A DNA stretch of 22,433 bases from Methanobacteriota archaeon. GTDB lineage: Archaea; Thermoplasmatota; Thermoplasmata; RBG-16-68-12. The position numbers and the translations under genes were made by a program. Under the pieces are notes generated by a model. That model did not search any database and was not told the origin of the DNA. It was given only the letters and a program-made list of their open reading frames with translations. The DNA lies in contig VBMR01000099.1 in assembly GCA_005878325.1 (NCBI GenBank), positions 1 to 22,433 on the forward strand, given 5' to 3'. This document shows positions 22,084 to 22,433 of this stretch, in pieces. Position 1 is the first letter of the stretch. The number at the start of each line of letters is the position of its first letter.

Positions 22084-22404
22084 GTGGAGTCGATCGTCGG
22101 CGGGCTGATCCTCTTTGCTGCCATCGCTGCCACCATCCTCTGGTCCTTCGTCGTCGTGCCGGAAATCGCGGAGAGGAAGGGATACAATCCCAGGAGCGCA
22201 TTTGTCCGCGGCCTGGTGTGGGCCCCCTTCCTATTGATCGTCTTCGTCCCCGCGATCGCGAACGGTTTCATCTTCTCCGTAAGCAACGCCGGGGATTGGG
22301 GGATCTTTTCGCTGGCGATGCTCGTCGCGATCCTCTACGACTACTACCGCTTGAATCCGGAAAAGGTCCCTTGGGTCCGCTCGCGAAACCTGAAGGTCAG
22401 ATGA
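22084..22404 (+). CDS. Small membrane protein of unknown function
   Basis: I do not recognise a family. The 106-residue product has three likely transmembrane helices: about 5-27 (VGGLILFAAIAATILWSFVV), 43-62 (LVWAPFLLIVFVPAIANGFI) and 68-87. A short polar loop (PEIAERKGYNPRSA) separates the first two and a basic, Tyr-containing tail (YDYYRLNPEKVPWVRSRN) is probably cytoplasmic. The layout 'ERKGYNPRSA' followed by a Trp-Ala helix resembles short membrane proteins of the superinfection-immunity type, but the likeness is weak. The GTG start has no clear ribosome-binding site. It is convergent with a partial gene at the window edge and overlaps it by eight bases. Confidence 0.75.
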   Translation: MESIVGGLILFAAIAATILWSFVVVPEIAERKGYNPRSAFVRGLVWAPFLLIVFVPAIANGFIFSVSNAGDWGIFSLAMLVAILYDYYRLNPEKVPWVRSRNLKVR

Positions 22405-22433
22405 AGTCCCAGTCTCGCAGGACGTCCTCGAGA
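22397..22433 (-). CDS. C-terminus of a gene entering from the right (partial)
   Basis: The last bases encode LEDVLRDWDFI followed by TGA on the minus strand, with GC-rich third positions in every codon but one. It looks like the end of a convergent gene whose body lies outside the window. Eleven residues are too few to name a family. Confidence 0.4.
   Translation of the reverse strand, partial: LEDVLRDWDFI

Noticed and set aside
20387..22108. Plus-strand frame of about 570 codons opposite the HAD-ECH fusion
   Set aside because: It is antisense to a gene with complete catalytic motifs; the product is Arg/Asp/His-rich noise.
1..22433. Search by eye for CRISPR arrays, transposases, integrases, attachment-site duplications of the tRNA end, and rRNA
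   Set aside because: None was found. The tRNA-Leu 3' end has no obvious second copy in the window, so no integrated element is indicated.

Overview
The window looks like a chromosomal segment of a GC-rich archaeon. A soil- or sediment-type Thermoplasmatota lineage is my best guess, by inference only. The archaeal signs are AT-rich TATA-like boxes about 25-35 nt upstream of start codons, several apparently leaderless starts, a tRNA-Leu in archaeal promoter context, a pilin-like N-terminus on a surface protein, and a 3-hydroxyacyl-CoA dehydrogenase/enoyl-CoA hydratase fusion in the dehydrogenase-first order known from archaea. Several small proteins (ArsR plus AHSA1-like SRPBCC pair, DUF2277, PhnB-type VOC, SnoaL-like) are families common in soil bacteria and may have been acquired by transfer.

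Left part (1-2180): the 5' end of a cupin-like gene on the minus strand; a divergent ArsR repressor whose start codon lies in a perfect palindrome; a translationally coupled tandem-SRPBCC protein; and a DUF2277 protein. Next (2310-7109, minus) comes a phospho-signalling island: VWA protein, zinc-ribbon/FHA adaptor, Ser/Thr kinase with C-terminal FHA, and PP2C phosphatase in one tight operon, followed by a single-pass membrane protein with a repetitive acidic tail. This is the most system-like part of the window.

Middle (7324-10278): a VOC protein, a secreted protein of unknown function ending at a hairpin terminator, a SnoaL-like protein, tRNA-Leu(CAA), and an SCP2 sterol-carrier-like protein.

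Right part (10241-22433): an atypical NAD-dependent epimerase coupled to a four-helix membrane protein; then a lipid/CoA set consisting of acyl-CoA dehydrogenase, thiolase, class III CoA-transferase and the bifunctional HAD-ECH fusion, enough for most of a beta-oxidation cycle. Between these lie a winged-helix regulator, a putative small-protein operon ending in an internally duplicated membrane protein, a BASS-like transporter, and a VWA surface protein that is broken by an internal deletion with frameshift. Several divergent gene pairs appear to share one near-palindromic TATA element.

No IS element, CRISPR array, rRNA or integrase was seen. All names come from reading motifs by eye; no database search was run.
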